Translations under genes and position numbers: made by a program
Notes under the pieces: model-generated
Database searches by the model: none
Seen by the model: the letters and a program-made list of their open reading frames with translations, nothing else
Told to the model about the DNA's origin: nothing
In this document: positions 20,035 through 29,794 of the stretch, piece by piece
Layout of the letters: each line of letters opens with the position of its first letter
Position numbering within the stretch: position 1 is the stretch's first letter
NCBI RefSeq assembly: GCF_016808095.1
Contig: NC_068979.1
Coordinates: 21,411,444-21,475,443 of the forward strand
Origin: Vigna angularis
Lineage: Eukaryota; Streptophyta; Magnoliopsida; Fabales; Fabaceae
Direction: 5' to 3'
Length of the DNA stretch: 64,000 nucleotides

Positions 20035-21375
20035 TGCTTTCTCCTTCCCATAGCCTCTCTAGTGGTTTCCTCTCTCTGGTGAATGAAGATGTAGACGTTG
20101 GCTGTGAGGTTAAGATGTTGGATATGGCAATGGGCGCAGACCGTGAAAGTGACGACTGGGTGAGAATAGTTACTGGAAATGAGGATGAAAAAGGAGGGCT
20201 GGTTGTGGGTGTTGGTGATTGGAAATGGATGAAGATTAAGATGCTGTCATGAAATGGTATAAGGATGAAGAAAGATGGTCGTGAGGGGTATTGGAAATGA
20301 AGGTGATGAGGTTGAATATGAGTGAGGATAGGTGTTTGGCCTTTAGGTATTGGTAGTGGTTTTCGAGATGAATATCAGAGGTGACGATGCTGGAACCTGG
20401 GTCTGGTTTTGGTGAGGATGATAGGTGTAGAGAGGGATCAAGGGTCTCGGAGATGAGAATAATGATGCTGGAGGTGAGGGGTAATGAGGAGTGTTCCCGA
20501 GATGAATATGCAGAAGTTGAAAAATGATGGGGAAGTAAAAATGAAATGGGATGAGGCTGGAGATGGTATCGGGAAATGTAGTGAAGGTAGTGATTGAATG
20601 TCGAGTATGGGTTGGAAGCAATGGAGTTAGTGATTGTTGTGAGGATGGGGATGATGATTCCAGTCTATCAGTTGGCTGCCGCCCTGGGTGAATATGGATC
20701 ATGGGTGTTCAAAAATGGATCCCTCGAGACCTTGCTGGAGATTCCTTTTTTTTGTTTCTTCCTGTCCCTCTTCGAATAAGGTAATGATTCCGAAAGTAAG
20801 TGGGAGCCCCAGGCGAGTGGGAGGCAGGGTGTTGCATGCGTTTCCAGATGGCAGACGGAATCAGCGCAGATGCCAGATGGGGGGCTCGTGGGAGACCAAC
20901 CCAGGTGGAAGTCCAGAACTCTTGCCATTTTTATTCATGGAAATTCTCCTTCATAATTCTTTATCATTTCACAGAGCATCTTCTTCCTAAAAGTGTTTCT
21001 CCATGTGCGCTGTAAATGTACTACCAACATGCACTTCCATTTCAAAACATACTCTTTCCACTCAGCACCATCATGTGTTTTTGCTGACCAAAATTCTGCT
21101 CCACCATTTTGCCCACGTGAACTGAAAACACCATGAGCTTCTCTTCAAATTTAATATTCAACTCAGCTGCCCATGCTTCCAGATTGCGTCTGAGATTGCG
21201 TCCGCTTCCAGCCATGCATCTAACTTTCTCCAAATCAAAATCCAAAACGTGAAAGCCAGCCAAAATATTCTCTTGCAGAAACCCATACTGCAAATGGCTT
21301 CCAGATGTTAATGGCGGACAGTGGCAGAGGGAGGCCATCTTCGCTGTTCAGACCAATTTAAAATGTATACCAGCT

Positions 21376-22045
21376 TTTTGGACGTTCGGTCAAACAGAAA
21401 ACGAACGTCCGGAGGAAACGAAATGCCGAACGTCCAGAGGAAACGAAATGCACAGTGTAAAGGACGAACGTTTTAAGATGAGGATGAACGTTCGCAATAG
21501 GCAGAGGACGAACGATCCTCGAGAACGAACGCGAACGCTCGTCCTAATGCTGAGGCGATGACGAACGAACGATATAGGGAGAACGTTCAGCAATTGGAGC
21601 GCCAGATGTCGCTTGGGACGGACGGTTGCACAGTTGAGGAAACCGAACGGTCAGCCAGGGAAGAGGACGAACGGGTTGAAACGAACGTTCGCATAAAGGC
21701 GAGGACGAGCGCTTCGAAACAGAGGACGAACGTCCCAAATAAACACATGGCCGAACGGCCAAATAGTGGAATACCGAACGCTCAAGCAGTCGCTTCTGGG
21801 CGAACGGTCGCAGAAAGAGTGGGGAAGGACGAACGGTCACTGTTCGGACGAACGTCCACAGCAACAATGGGGAAGGATGAACGGTCACTGTTTGGACGAA
21901 CGTTCAAAAGAGGACGAACGCTCACCATTTGGACGAACGTTCAAAAGAGGACGAACGCACGCAAGCTTGAATACTGGCCGAACGGTCGAATAGTGAAAAA
22001 GGACGAACGGCCTCAGCAACAGTGGGGAAGGACGAACGTCCGATA
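21376..22045. repeat. CGAACG-rich section of Ogre LTR
   Basis: Dispersed copies of GGACGAACG(T/C)(T/C)C, GAACGTTC and CCGAACGGTC over 670 bp. The section occurs also at 42446-43110. Related motifs fill the Tekay LTR (9180-10750). Confidence 0.85.
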
Positions 22046-22077
22046 CCTCTTTTTTTTATTATTTTTATTTTTATTTT

Positions 22078-22096
22078 TTATATATATATATATATT
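22078..22096. repeat. TA microsatellite
   Basis: A (TA)n run close to the LTR start (element orientation). It is about 6 bp longer than in the other LTR and may serve as a TATA-like region. Confidence 0.7.
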
Positions 22097-22153
22097 TTTT
22101 TTTATTATGAAAATAAAATTATTAATCAACCCGGACGAAATTGAGTGTTGACA

Positions 22154-22168
22154 GCTGCCCCTCTTTAC
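22154..22168 (-). promoter_or_regulatory. polypurine tract of Ogre-1
   Basis: On the - strand TAAAGAGGGGCAGC directly before the 3' LTR start TGTCAAC. Confidence 0.85.
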
Positions 22169-22439
22169 TTAGATTTTACTAGATCATATGACAAACAAAG
22201 TTTCCATATTATCAAAGTAAAAGATAAGTAAAGATAGAAATACTAATTTCGTTCGGATTTCAAAATACACAAGGAAAAACAGAGAATTTTCAATGAAAAG
22301 GAAACAGGAACAAACAGGGAATTTTTTTTTGAATTAATTAAAATTTTTTTGTTTTGTTTTGTTTTTTTTTTTTTTTTTTTTTTTTTTCAAATAAAATGAA
22401 CAAGATTAAATGAATGAGAAATTTGAATTTGATTGGTTC
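22169..22439. other. 3' untranslated spacer with poly-T run
   Basis: AT-rich, non-coding. It holds a run of about 29 T at 22359-22387 and no gene. Confidence 0.7.
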
Positions 22440-23305
22440 TGACCCTTGCCATGCAGAGGGTCGTTTGAAAAAGGTAAAAACTGGGCTCGACCATTGTCTT
22501 ATAGAGGGCCGAAATACCAAAACTCAAAAGTGCTTTCGACCATTATCTAGCAGATGGCCGAGATAAAACAAAACAAAAAGGTGCTTTCGACCATTATCTA
22601 GCAGATGGCCGAGATAAAACAAGAGAAAAGTGCGCTCGACCATTATCTAGCAGATGGCCGAGATAAAAACAAGAGAAAAGTGCGCTCGACCATTATCTAG
22701 CAGATGGCCGAGATAAAGACAAGAGAAAAGTGCGCTCGACCATTGTCTTGCAGAGGGTCGTTTAAAAACTGGGCTCGACCATTGTCTTACAGAGGGCCGA
22801 AACACCAAAATTCAAAAGTGCTTTCGACCATTATCTAGCAGATGGCCGAGATAAAACAAAACAAAAAGGTGCTTTCGACCATTATCTTGCAGATGGCCGA
22901 GATAAAAAAGAAAAAAGTGCCTTCGACCATTATCTAGCAGATGGCCGAGGAAAACAGAACAAAAGGTGCCTTCGACCATTATCTAGCAGATGGCCGAGAT
23001 AAAACAAAACTGAAAAGGTGTCCGACCATTATCTTGCAGATGGCCGAGATAAAACAAAATTGAAAAGTGCGCTCGACCATTATCTAGCAGATGGCCGAGA
23101 TAAAACAAGAGAAAAGTGCGCTCGACCATTATCTAGCAGATGGCCGAGATAAAAACAAGAGAAAAGTGCGCTCGACCATTATCTAGTAGATGGCCGAGAT
23201 AAAAACAAGAGAAAAGTGCGCTCGACCATTATCTAGCAGATGGCCGAGATAAAAACAAGAGAAAAGTGCGCTCGACCATTATCTAGCAGATGGCCGAGAT
23301 AAAAT
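22440..23305. repeat. about 50-bp hairpin minisatellite, about 16 units
   Basis: Units read TCGACCATTATCTAGCAGAT then GGCCGAGATAAAACAAGAGA, spaced about 50 bp. Arms TCGACCAT and ATGGCCGA pair with one mismatch around a 10-nt loop, so each unit can fold. Two units are a CAGAGGG(T/C)CG variant. Ogre-2 keeps only about two units (51893-52015). Confidence 0.9.
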
Positions 23306-25536
23306 GGCAGAGAGAAAACTTGGTTGATGAAAATTTTGAAATTTAGAGAAGAAAACTTTGATGAATGTTGATTTTTTTGTCTTTTTGAAAGAAGGAAAAT
23401 TGATGTAATATACATGGAAGGGAAAACTTTGATGCATTTTTTTTTGTCTTTTTGAAGGAAGAAAAATTTGATGAATATACATGGAGGCAAATTCAAAGTT
23501 GATGAAAAATATGTACATGATGTATTGGAAGATTATGAAACTGTGACACATTTTTTTTTTAGAGTCAATTTGTTTCCTTTGAAATCATCCGATTTATGAC
23601 GATCTAGACTTCCAATTTCCTTTCAATGGATGTCCAATTCTAAAGTCAACTGTTCAAAATGAAGCTTGTGTGCCACACATTTCTTGACGAGATACTAGTG
23701 TGTACATGCTTGATATCAGGGGTTGGAAAAATATGTGGAGGATGATTGGAAGGATTTGGAGAGTACCGGGTGGGCCATTCGAGCCTCTTACTCCTTAAAA
23801 CGGCTACAAATGCCAATGTGAGCTAGTAGATACTCAGAAGCTGCTCCAGTTTGGAGCATGGTAAAAGTATTGGTATGGACAAATGTATCTGTGAATTGAG
23901 AGGGAATAAGTCAGGAATCAAGGAGTGAGAATATCATGTGGGATTTGCAAATTGCCCCAATTTTGGTGGTTTTAGACTTTTGAAGTTCGGGGCGAACCAA
24001 GATCATGCAAGGCCCAACAAGGGATGCCTCAGTCTTTGTATGAGCTTTGAATATTCAGATGAAAAAATTTGTGATTTAACAAAATCGCTCAATACTCTGA
24101 ATGGGCTGAAACATATGAAAGTCACGCCTTGGTTTTTGGGTATGAGTCAATTAAACGAGGTTCCACAAGAAGTTGCCCCCCACTTTGGGTTTACGAATGA
24201 TAAGATGGACTCAAAAATCATACAAAACCCCAAAGTGTCTGCCCCTGTTTTGAGGGTGGATTCATGAATTTTGGTGCGGACAAAATCTGAGAGGCCCAAC
24301 AAGGGATGCCCCGGTCCTGGTACGAACTTTGAGTATACAGATGAAACAAATTTGAGACAAACAAAGTTGCCCCAAGTTTGGGATCCGAGGGAAGAGTTTG
24401 AATGGGATTTGAATGTGTTCAGGAATTTGTGATGGATATGGAAAGGGTTGGCTTGAAAAGATTGCCCCAAACAGCTTGATTTTCCTTTGTAAAATCTTAA
24501 TCAAAAGGGAGTTCCCTTCATCCGAGGACATTTATTTTTCATCATTTTTCATTTTTTTTTTTGCATTGTTGGTCATTTTTGTCTTGTCTCAAAATTAAGC
24601 TTTACGAAAATTTAAGCAACCATTATTCAATCTGTGTGGACTTTTATTGGGCTGGTAATGTGGCTTGGGCTAAAGGGTATTGAAAGAAAAGATATAAAGG
24701 CTCAAATAAATTTTGTGGGTATTTTTTCTTTTGAAAAAACAAGAGTTGCCATTTATACTTTGTATCAGTTATTCGTCAAAACTGTTTTGACTATTTTGCC
24801 CTTTCTCAAATTTCATTCTTTGCTTGCCATCACTTTGTGATTCTTTGCGTTTTTGCTTCACTTTTGAGGAATTTTCTTCATTTGATCACTGAGTGTGTTC
24901 CTCTTGCAATTTGAGTAGACTTCTACCGTGATGGTAACCCTTGTTTGGGTAAAATTTTGAAAAGAAAATTCTTATTGGCTCAAATTGGGTATCAAAAGAT
25001 ATATTTTTGTTTTGGATGAAGAAAAATGGCCACACATCATTTCAAATATTGGTTGTTTTATTTTCAAAAGGTTAATCAAGAGACAAGACTAAATGATCTC
25101 AACAGAGTCATTTTTCATTCTTTTTTTCATTTTTTTTTTATTTTTTTTTTTAACGGATTCTAGGATCTCCCAAATGAAAACTAGTGGAGGTAAAGGAAAA
25201 TCTGCCCCAGTGTAAAACTTGGTATTTATTATTTGGGCTCAAGAACAAGATTGGGCCAATCTCTTGGTATAGCGAGGGCTAAAGGATGATGTTTTCAAGC
25301 AATGCACACACAAATATCCCTTAAGAATACGTGATTTGATCATTTGACTCCAGGAGATTATGACATCCATTATATTTTTTTTTTTAAAATCTCATAAAAT
25401 GGATGATTTGCATCGAAAACAAAATGACTCAACTTTTGCGTATTTTGCTTTATGCATGAAGAAAAGTAAAATGAAATGGAAAATGATGATGCTAGTTGAA
25501 AAATAGATTTTTTTTTTTGTTTTAAGAGAAAATTAC
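23306..25536. other. conserved non-coding 3' region of Ogre-1
   Basis: No supported gene. Collinear with 52020-54500 of Ogre-2 and in part with 7716-8787. It contains an internal duplication: GCCCAACAAGGGATGCC followed by a TTTGAATATTCAGATGAAA-like block at about 24013 and again at about 24293. Several TTGCCCC(A) tracts lie between them. Confidence 0.6.
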
Positions 25537-25543
25537 GTATGGT

Positions 25544-26371
25544 GGCCAGTATGAAAACTGGGCTTGGGGGCCAGTGTGAGAACTGGGCTTAGAGGGCCAG
25601 TGTGAGCTGGGCTTAGGGGGGGCCAGTGTGAGAACTGGGCTTGGGGGCCAGTGAGAGCTGGGCTTAAGGGGCTAGTGTGAGAACTGGGCTTTTGGGGCCA
25701 GTGTGAGAACTGGGCTTTTGGGGCCAGTGTAGGAACTGGGCTTTTGGGGGCCAGTGTGAGAACTGGGCTTAGAGGGCCAGTGTGAGCTGGGCTTAGGGTT
25801 TTGAGAATTTTTGAAACCTGTGATTTGAAAAATATTCGCCAGTGTGAGAACTGGGCTTAATGGGCCAGTATGGAAACTGGGCTTGGGGGCCAGTGTGAAG
25901 ACTGGGCTTTTGGGGCCAGTGTGAGAACTGGGCTTTTGGGGGCCAGTGTAGGAACTGGGCTTTTGGGGGCCAGTGTGAGAACTGGGCTTAGAGGGCCAGT
26001 GTGAGCTGGGCTTAGGGGGCCAGTGTGAGCTGGGCTTAGGGGGCCAGTGTGAAAACTGGGCTTGGGGGCCAGTGAGAGCTGGGCTTAAGGGGCCAGTGTG
26101 AGAACTGGGCTTTTGGGGGCCAGTGTAGGAACTGGGGTTTTGGGGGCCAGTGTGAGAACTGGGCTTAGAGGGCCAGTGTGAGCTGGGCTTAGGGGGCCAG
26201 TGTGAAAACTGGGCTTGGGGGCCAGTGAGAGCTGGGCTTAAGGGGCCAGTGTGAGAACTGGGCTTTTGGGGGCCAGTGTAGGAACTGGGCTTTTGGGGGC
26301 CAGTGTGAGAACTGGGCTTAGAGGGCCAGTGTGAGCTGGGCTTAGGGGGCCAGTGTGAGCTGGGCTTAGGG
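25544..26371. repeat. CCAGT-N6-ACTGG hairpin minisatellite, about 31 units
   Basis: Units of 24-28 bp read GGGCCAGTGTGAGAACTGGG then CTTTTGG or variants. All variants, including the shorter GCCAGTGTGAGCTGGGC form, keep the inverted repeat and a 6-nt loop. Nearly every unit carries TGGGCT on the + strand, which is the sense strand of the homeobox unit starting about 1.1 kb downstream. The long - strand frame through it is only repeat translation. Confidence 0.92.
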
Positions 26372-27457
26372 CAATGCAAAGATGATATGAGAAAATTATA
26401 TTTAAAAAAATGTTTGAAAAATAAAATATTTTTTACTTTTTTTCGTTTTTAATTCCCGACACGGGAAAATCCAAATCGGATCAGCCATGAGGAGAAGTAA
26501 CAAAAGGAAGTTGGACTTACCAGGCACATTGACCCAATGGATCAGATGACCTGAGCCGTGTGAACTTGACACAAGAAGATGACCAAGGAAGCATTTTTTT
26601 TTTGCACAAATAATTGTTCACACAAATGAAAAGGGAAATTATGAATTGAAAACACAAAATCTACACAAACAAGGATTTTTATTTTTTTTCCAGAAATTCA
26701 GATGCACTGGTTCAGGAGAAACCACATATGACAAAGGACCTAATTGGCTCAAAAACTGTTCATCTTTCATTCTCAGATTTTTTTTCTTTTACAACGAATT
26801 CAACGAAAAACACACAAGAGAATTTGAACAAATGTACAAAACATCATTCAACAGCAAAAATGTGAAAACAAAATATTTTTGACATATTTCCAAAAGAAGT
26901 ATACTCGAGAGAAAAACCACGAAGGCCATTGGGCCTAATGGGCTCGAGCACTGTTCTTTTTTCAATATTTTTGTTCTTAGATTTATTCAAAATGTAGAAG
27001 AAGGAATAAAAACAAACAAAATGGTGTGATGTGAAATTACAAACATGCCAAAATAATTCTTCACTCAAATTTATTTCAGAAGAATTGAGTTCAAAGAAGG
27101 TTATCATGGTAATGAGGCCCAATGAACCTGAAAATGTCCTTTATCAAGCAAATGAAGAACAATTTTGAACACTTCAAATTTTTCATCACTCCAATTATTA
27201 TTTTTGAAAATTTTCCATTTATCATATTTTTTGATTTTTTTTTATTATTTTTTTGGTTTATTATTTTTTTTTTGGTGAAATCGGATCATCCAAGAAGTCT
27301 TGAATTGGGCCGGATCGACCCAACAAAACCCTACCCGTTTTCAGAAAAAAAAAATTTATTTATTATATATTTTTTTTTTTGAAAACTCAGAAAGAAATCA
27401 GACCGACACCAGGCAGTTGTAGCGACCGGAACTGTAGCTACAGTGGATTTGCTTGGC
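26372..27457 (+). other. putative upstream region of the Ogre-1 homeobox unit
   Basis: Conserved in all three copies and non-coding. It contains GGCCATTGGGCCTAATGGGC at 26929 (near-palindrome), several GGGCC/GGCCCA sites and, next to the TATA-like box, GCGACCGGAACTGTAGC and CAGTGGATTTGC. GGCCCA/TGGGCY sites are known binding motifs of TCP factors; their use here is inference. Confidence 0.45.
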
Positions 27458-27463
27458 TATAAG
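27458..27463 (+). promoter_or_regulatory. TATA-like box of the Ogre-1 homeobox unit
   Basis: TATAAG at the site where the other two copies have TATAAAA. A CT-rich leader exon would run from about 27490 to the CAG/GTAAGT donor at 27641/27642. Confidence 0.5.
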
Positions 27464-27641
27464 TCGAGAGCTCCTCCGCATTGGGCGACATTTTCTGATC
27501 TCTCTCTCTCTCTTGCTCTCCCTTTCTCTCTCTTCTCTCTCTTCCTTGAGCGTCTGGATTTCTGAGAGGAGCCTCTGCCCCCGACTTCCGAAGCGCTTGA
27601 GTCATCTGAGGTACTTCTCCTTGTTTGCATTCCACTTCCAG

Positions 27642-28379
27642 GTAAGTTTTCTTAGCTTTTAATCCTCTTTCCTTCTTCTCTCAAGTCTTCTGCTCTTCCG
27701 ATCTTTCCTTCATGCTTTCCCACTTTCCCTTTTTTGCCTTCCCTTACGCTTTTCTGTTCTTGCCCTTTACTCTTTAGCTTTCTGCTTCTGCTTGTCTTTT
27801 TATGCTTTCGCTTTCCATTTTTGCTTTCCTTCCCCTCTCCCCTTTATGTTTTTTTTCTTTTCTGCAAGCTCTTCTATTCTTCCTTTTGATTTATCTGCTT
27901 TTATTTCTGTCTCGCCATTCTCTGCATTTCTTTCCGAGTCTTCTTTTCTCTTTTCTCTTTTTTTTTAAAATTTAAAAAAAAACTTAAAACACTTAAAAAC
28001 ACAACTGTCTTAAATTAAGGGGTATATAGGCTGGAAACCAGACGTTAATCTCCCTTCGATTGAAGGTATGGCAGAGACAATCGGGTAGAACAACGCCACG
28101 TACCCCATAAAATCAGAAAACTTAAAAAGAGAAAATTAATTGTATGAACCGGACATGGACAAATGGACAAGGACAAAAGGACATAGATCCGTTTAGGAAC
28201 CTTTGCGAGGACCGTGAAACAGATCCGAGACCAGACATTGAAATAACAAAGACCAACTGGACAAAATAAACTAAAAGGAAATAAAAACGAAAAAAGAAAA
28301 CACTGAAAATACTTTTTTTGTTGTTTTATGCTTCTGTTTTGTTTTTGTTCTTTTTACTTTTTATTATTTTTTTTTTTAG
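27642..28379 (+). other. leader intron of the Ogre-1 homeobox unit
   Basis: GTAAGT donor after CCAG at 27642; T-rich tract and TTTAG acceptor ending at 28379, 18 nt before the start codon. 738 bp; 651 and 712 bp in the other copies. A conserved block at 28015-28120 contains TATATAGG and a CCTTC/GAAGG hairpin, possibly a second promoter. Confidence 0.6.
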
Positions 28380-28397
28380 AAAACTTAGAGAGGAAAG

Positions 28398-28943
28398 ATG
28401 AACGAGATGGAGATGGAGAGGTACACCAGTCAGCGGTGGAGACCTACTGAAGATCAGGTCAAAATGATGACCCATATCTACAATTACGGGGTCACACATC
28501 CCAGCAGAGCCCAAGTTGTCGAGATTGCGTCTCGACTAAGAGTTTTCGCAGACGCTACTGAATACAATGTGCACTGCTGGTTTAACAACCACGACAATCG
28601 GGTCAGGCGCTGGCAAGCGGAGGTAGACCCCACTGGCACTCAGTTTTCACAACTGCCGCTATACATGTATGGTAAGTACCCTGATCACCTCCATCTTTTT
28701 TTTGAAAATTTTCTCCTCATCTTATTATTGACAAATTTTTTTTATTTTTTTTTTGAAGAATATGACTGGGTGATCATGAAGGCGCCGAGGCTGCTGGACT
28801 TGTTCCCCGTTCCAATCATCATTGATGACGATAGGGACGAACGACAAATCCCTCCACCCATGCTTTTCACATTCCGGACCCGAGCTCCCTCGACGGAGCT
28901 CTCCCTTAGACCACCGCAACCAGCTCGGGAATTTTTTCGTTGA
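28398..28943 (+). CDS. WUSCHEL/WOX-like homeodomain protein, antisense in Ogre-1
   Basis: Best model: exons 28398-28671 and 28759-28943 with an 87-bp GT-AG intron, 152 residues. The unspliced frame is also open by chance. Residues about 10-75 form a homeodomain of the WOX type: QRWRPTEDQVKMM, GVTHPSRAQVVEIASRLR and the recognition helix NVHCWFNNHDNRVRRW, keeping W48, F49, N51, H52 and R55, with Asn instead of Gln at position 50. The last exon encodes APRLLDLFPVPI, close to the WUS box (TLxLFP), and STELSLRPP, an EAR-like repression motif. Known WOX factors act in the nucleus to keep stem-cell niches. The gene is antisense to gag-pol, in the element's 3' region, with its own TATA-like box and leader intron. 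It is shorter than cellular WUS (about 290 residues). Function in the element is unknown. Confidence 0.85.
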   Translation: MNEMEMERYTSQRWRPTEDQVKMMTHIYNYGVTHPSRAQVVEIASRLRVFADATEYNVHCWFNNHDNRVRRWQAEVDPTGTQFSQLPLYMYGKYPDHLHLFFENFLLILLLTNFFYFFFEEYDWVIMKAPRLLDLFPVPIIIDDDRDERQIPPPMLFTFRTRAPSTELSLRPPQPAREFFR

Positions 28944-28984
28944 ACTTCTTTTTGATTTTATTTTTTTTTTGGTCTGTAACTTAA

Positions 28985-29000
28985 CGATCACCAGTGATCG
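28985..29000. repeat. conserved dyad CGATCAC-N2-GTGATCG
   Basis: Inverted repeat 42 bp after the homeobox stop codon, the same as in the other two Ogre copies; the centre differs (CA here, CC or GG elsewhere). Confidence 0.7.
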
Positions 29001-29794
29001 AACCCTGAACACTATTTATTTGCTCTGCTTCCGCTTTTTTTTGTTTATTTTCTGCTTTTTTATTTACTTGAATTTGTGATCTAGTACCTTTTCTATTATA
29101 TCAGCTTTTTTTTTTCTTTTTTATGCATTTTTATCTTATTTATCAAATGTTAAGATATCCTTGTTCAAAATCCAATCTCCGACCTTACTGTAAAATCTCT
29201 CTTGATGGTGAAATGAAATAGATTTTTTTTTTTTTTATCTTTTCCTCTTTTTTTTAGTCTAAACGAAAATTTCTAATCTAAACGAAATAATAAAAAACGG
29301 GTTCAATAGAAAACAAATTATTTACAAAGAAAATACGGAAAAATGACTTCGAAAGAAATGAAAACCAAAGTGAACGCCATGAGTATGAAAAACAAAATTT
29401 TGAAAACATTATGCTTGAGACAATGCAGAAATGGGAAGAGAGGAACAATGAACTCGTAAACAAAATTTGCACAATTTGAATTTTTGACAAACCTCTTTTT
29501 TTTATTTATTTATTTATTTATCATTATTTTTTTTTCATTTGTTTTCTTCCACGACATCCTTGAGGTTCGAGTTTGTGCTCAATGAAATATACCCGTGATG
29601 CTTTAACTATTATTACCTTCCTTATTTTACCTTAAAACTCAGTGTGATATGAATCGTGTCGAAAAGCAAAAGATGAAAAAGTCGGATAATGAATGAAATC
29701 GCAGGCATTTATTGAAAGAAGTAACACAAAATACAACAAAATTTTCACAAAACAGTGTTAATATCCCTTAGTAGCATCCCCTATCTCGGAATCA
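29001..29794. other. spacer between pol and the homeobox unit
   Basis: AT-rich. On the + strand 29300-29480 keeps traces of a lysine/glutamate-rich reading frame (motif MQKWEERNNELV in one frame) that is also visible at 58363-58470 and, weakly, at 4291-3959. It is broken by stops here. Nothing else is recognised. Confidence 0.4.

Larger units (their letters stand above)
18913..22153 (-). repeat. Ogre-1 3' LTR
   Basis: 3241 bp. It contains a 69-bp minisatellite (19556-20034, 7 units), an uncharacterised middle section (20040-21370) and a CGAACG-rich section (21376-22045). Short reading frames inside it (for example 21042-21338 on the - strand) recur in the other LTR only because the LTRs are copies of each other; I do not annotate them as genes. 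Confidence 0.95.

Noticed and set aside
21042..21338. 98-codon frame in the LTR as a possible captured gene
   Set aside because: No recognisable domain, and identity in both LTRs carries no evidence of selection.
21558..22151. 197- and 195-codon frames (DERSLFGRTF repeats) in both Ogre LTRs
   Set aside because: Repeat translation of the CGAACG-rich LTR section. Presence in both LTRs is expected because LTRs are copies of one template.
25672..26379. 235-codon open frame rich in PSSHTGP repeats
   Set aside because: It is the translation of the CCAGT hairpin minisatellite; the frame is kept by unit length and composition, not by coding constraint.
28398..28943. HD-ZIP or KNOX identity for the homeodomain
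   Set aside because: No leucine zipper follows and no TALE three-residue loop is present; the longer WOX-type loop, His after Asn51 and the LLDLFP motif fit WOX better.
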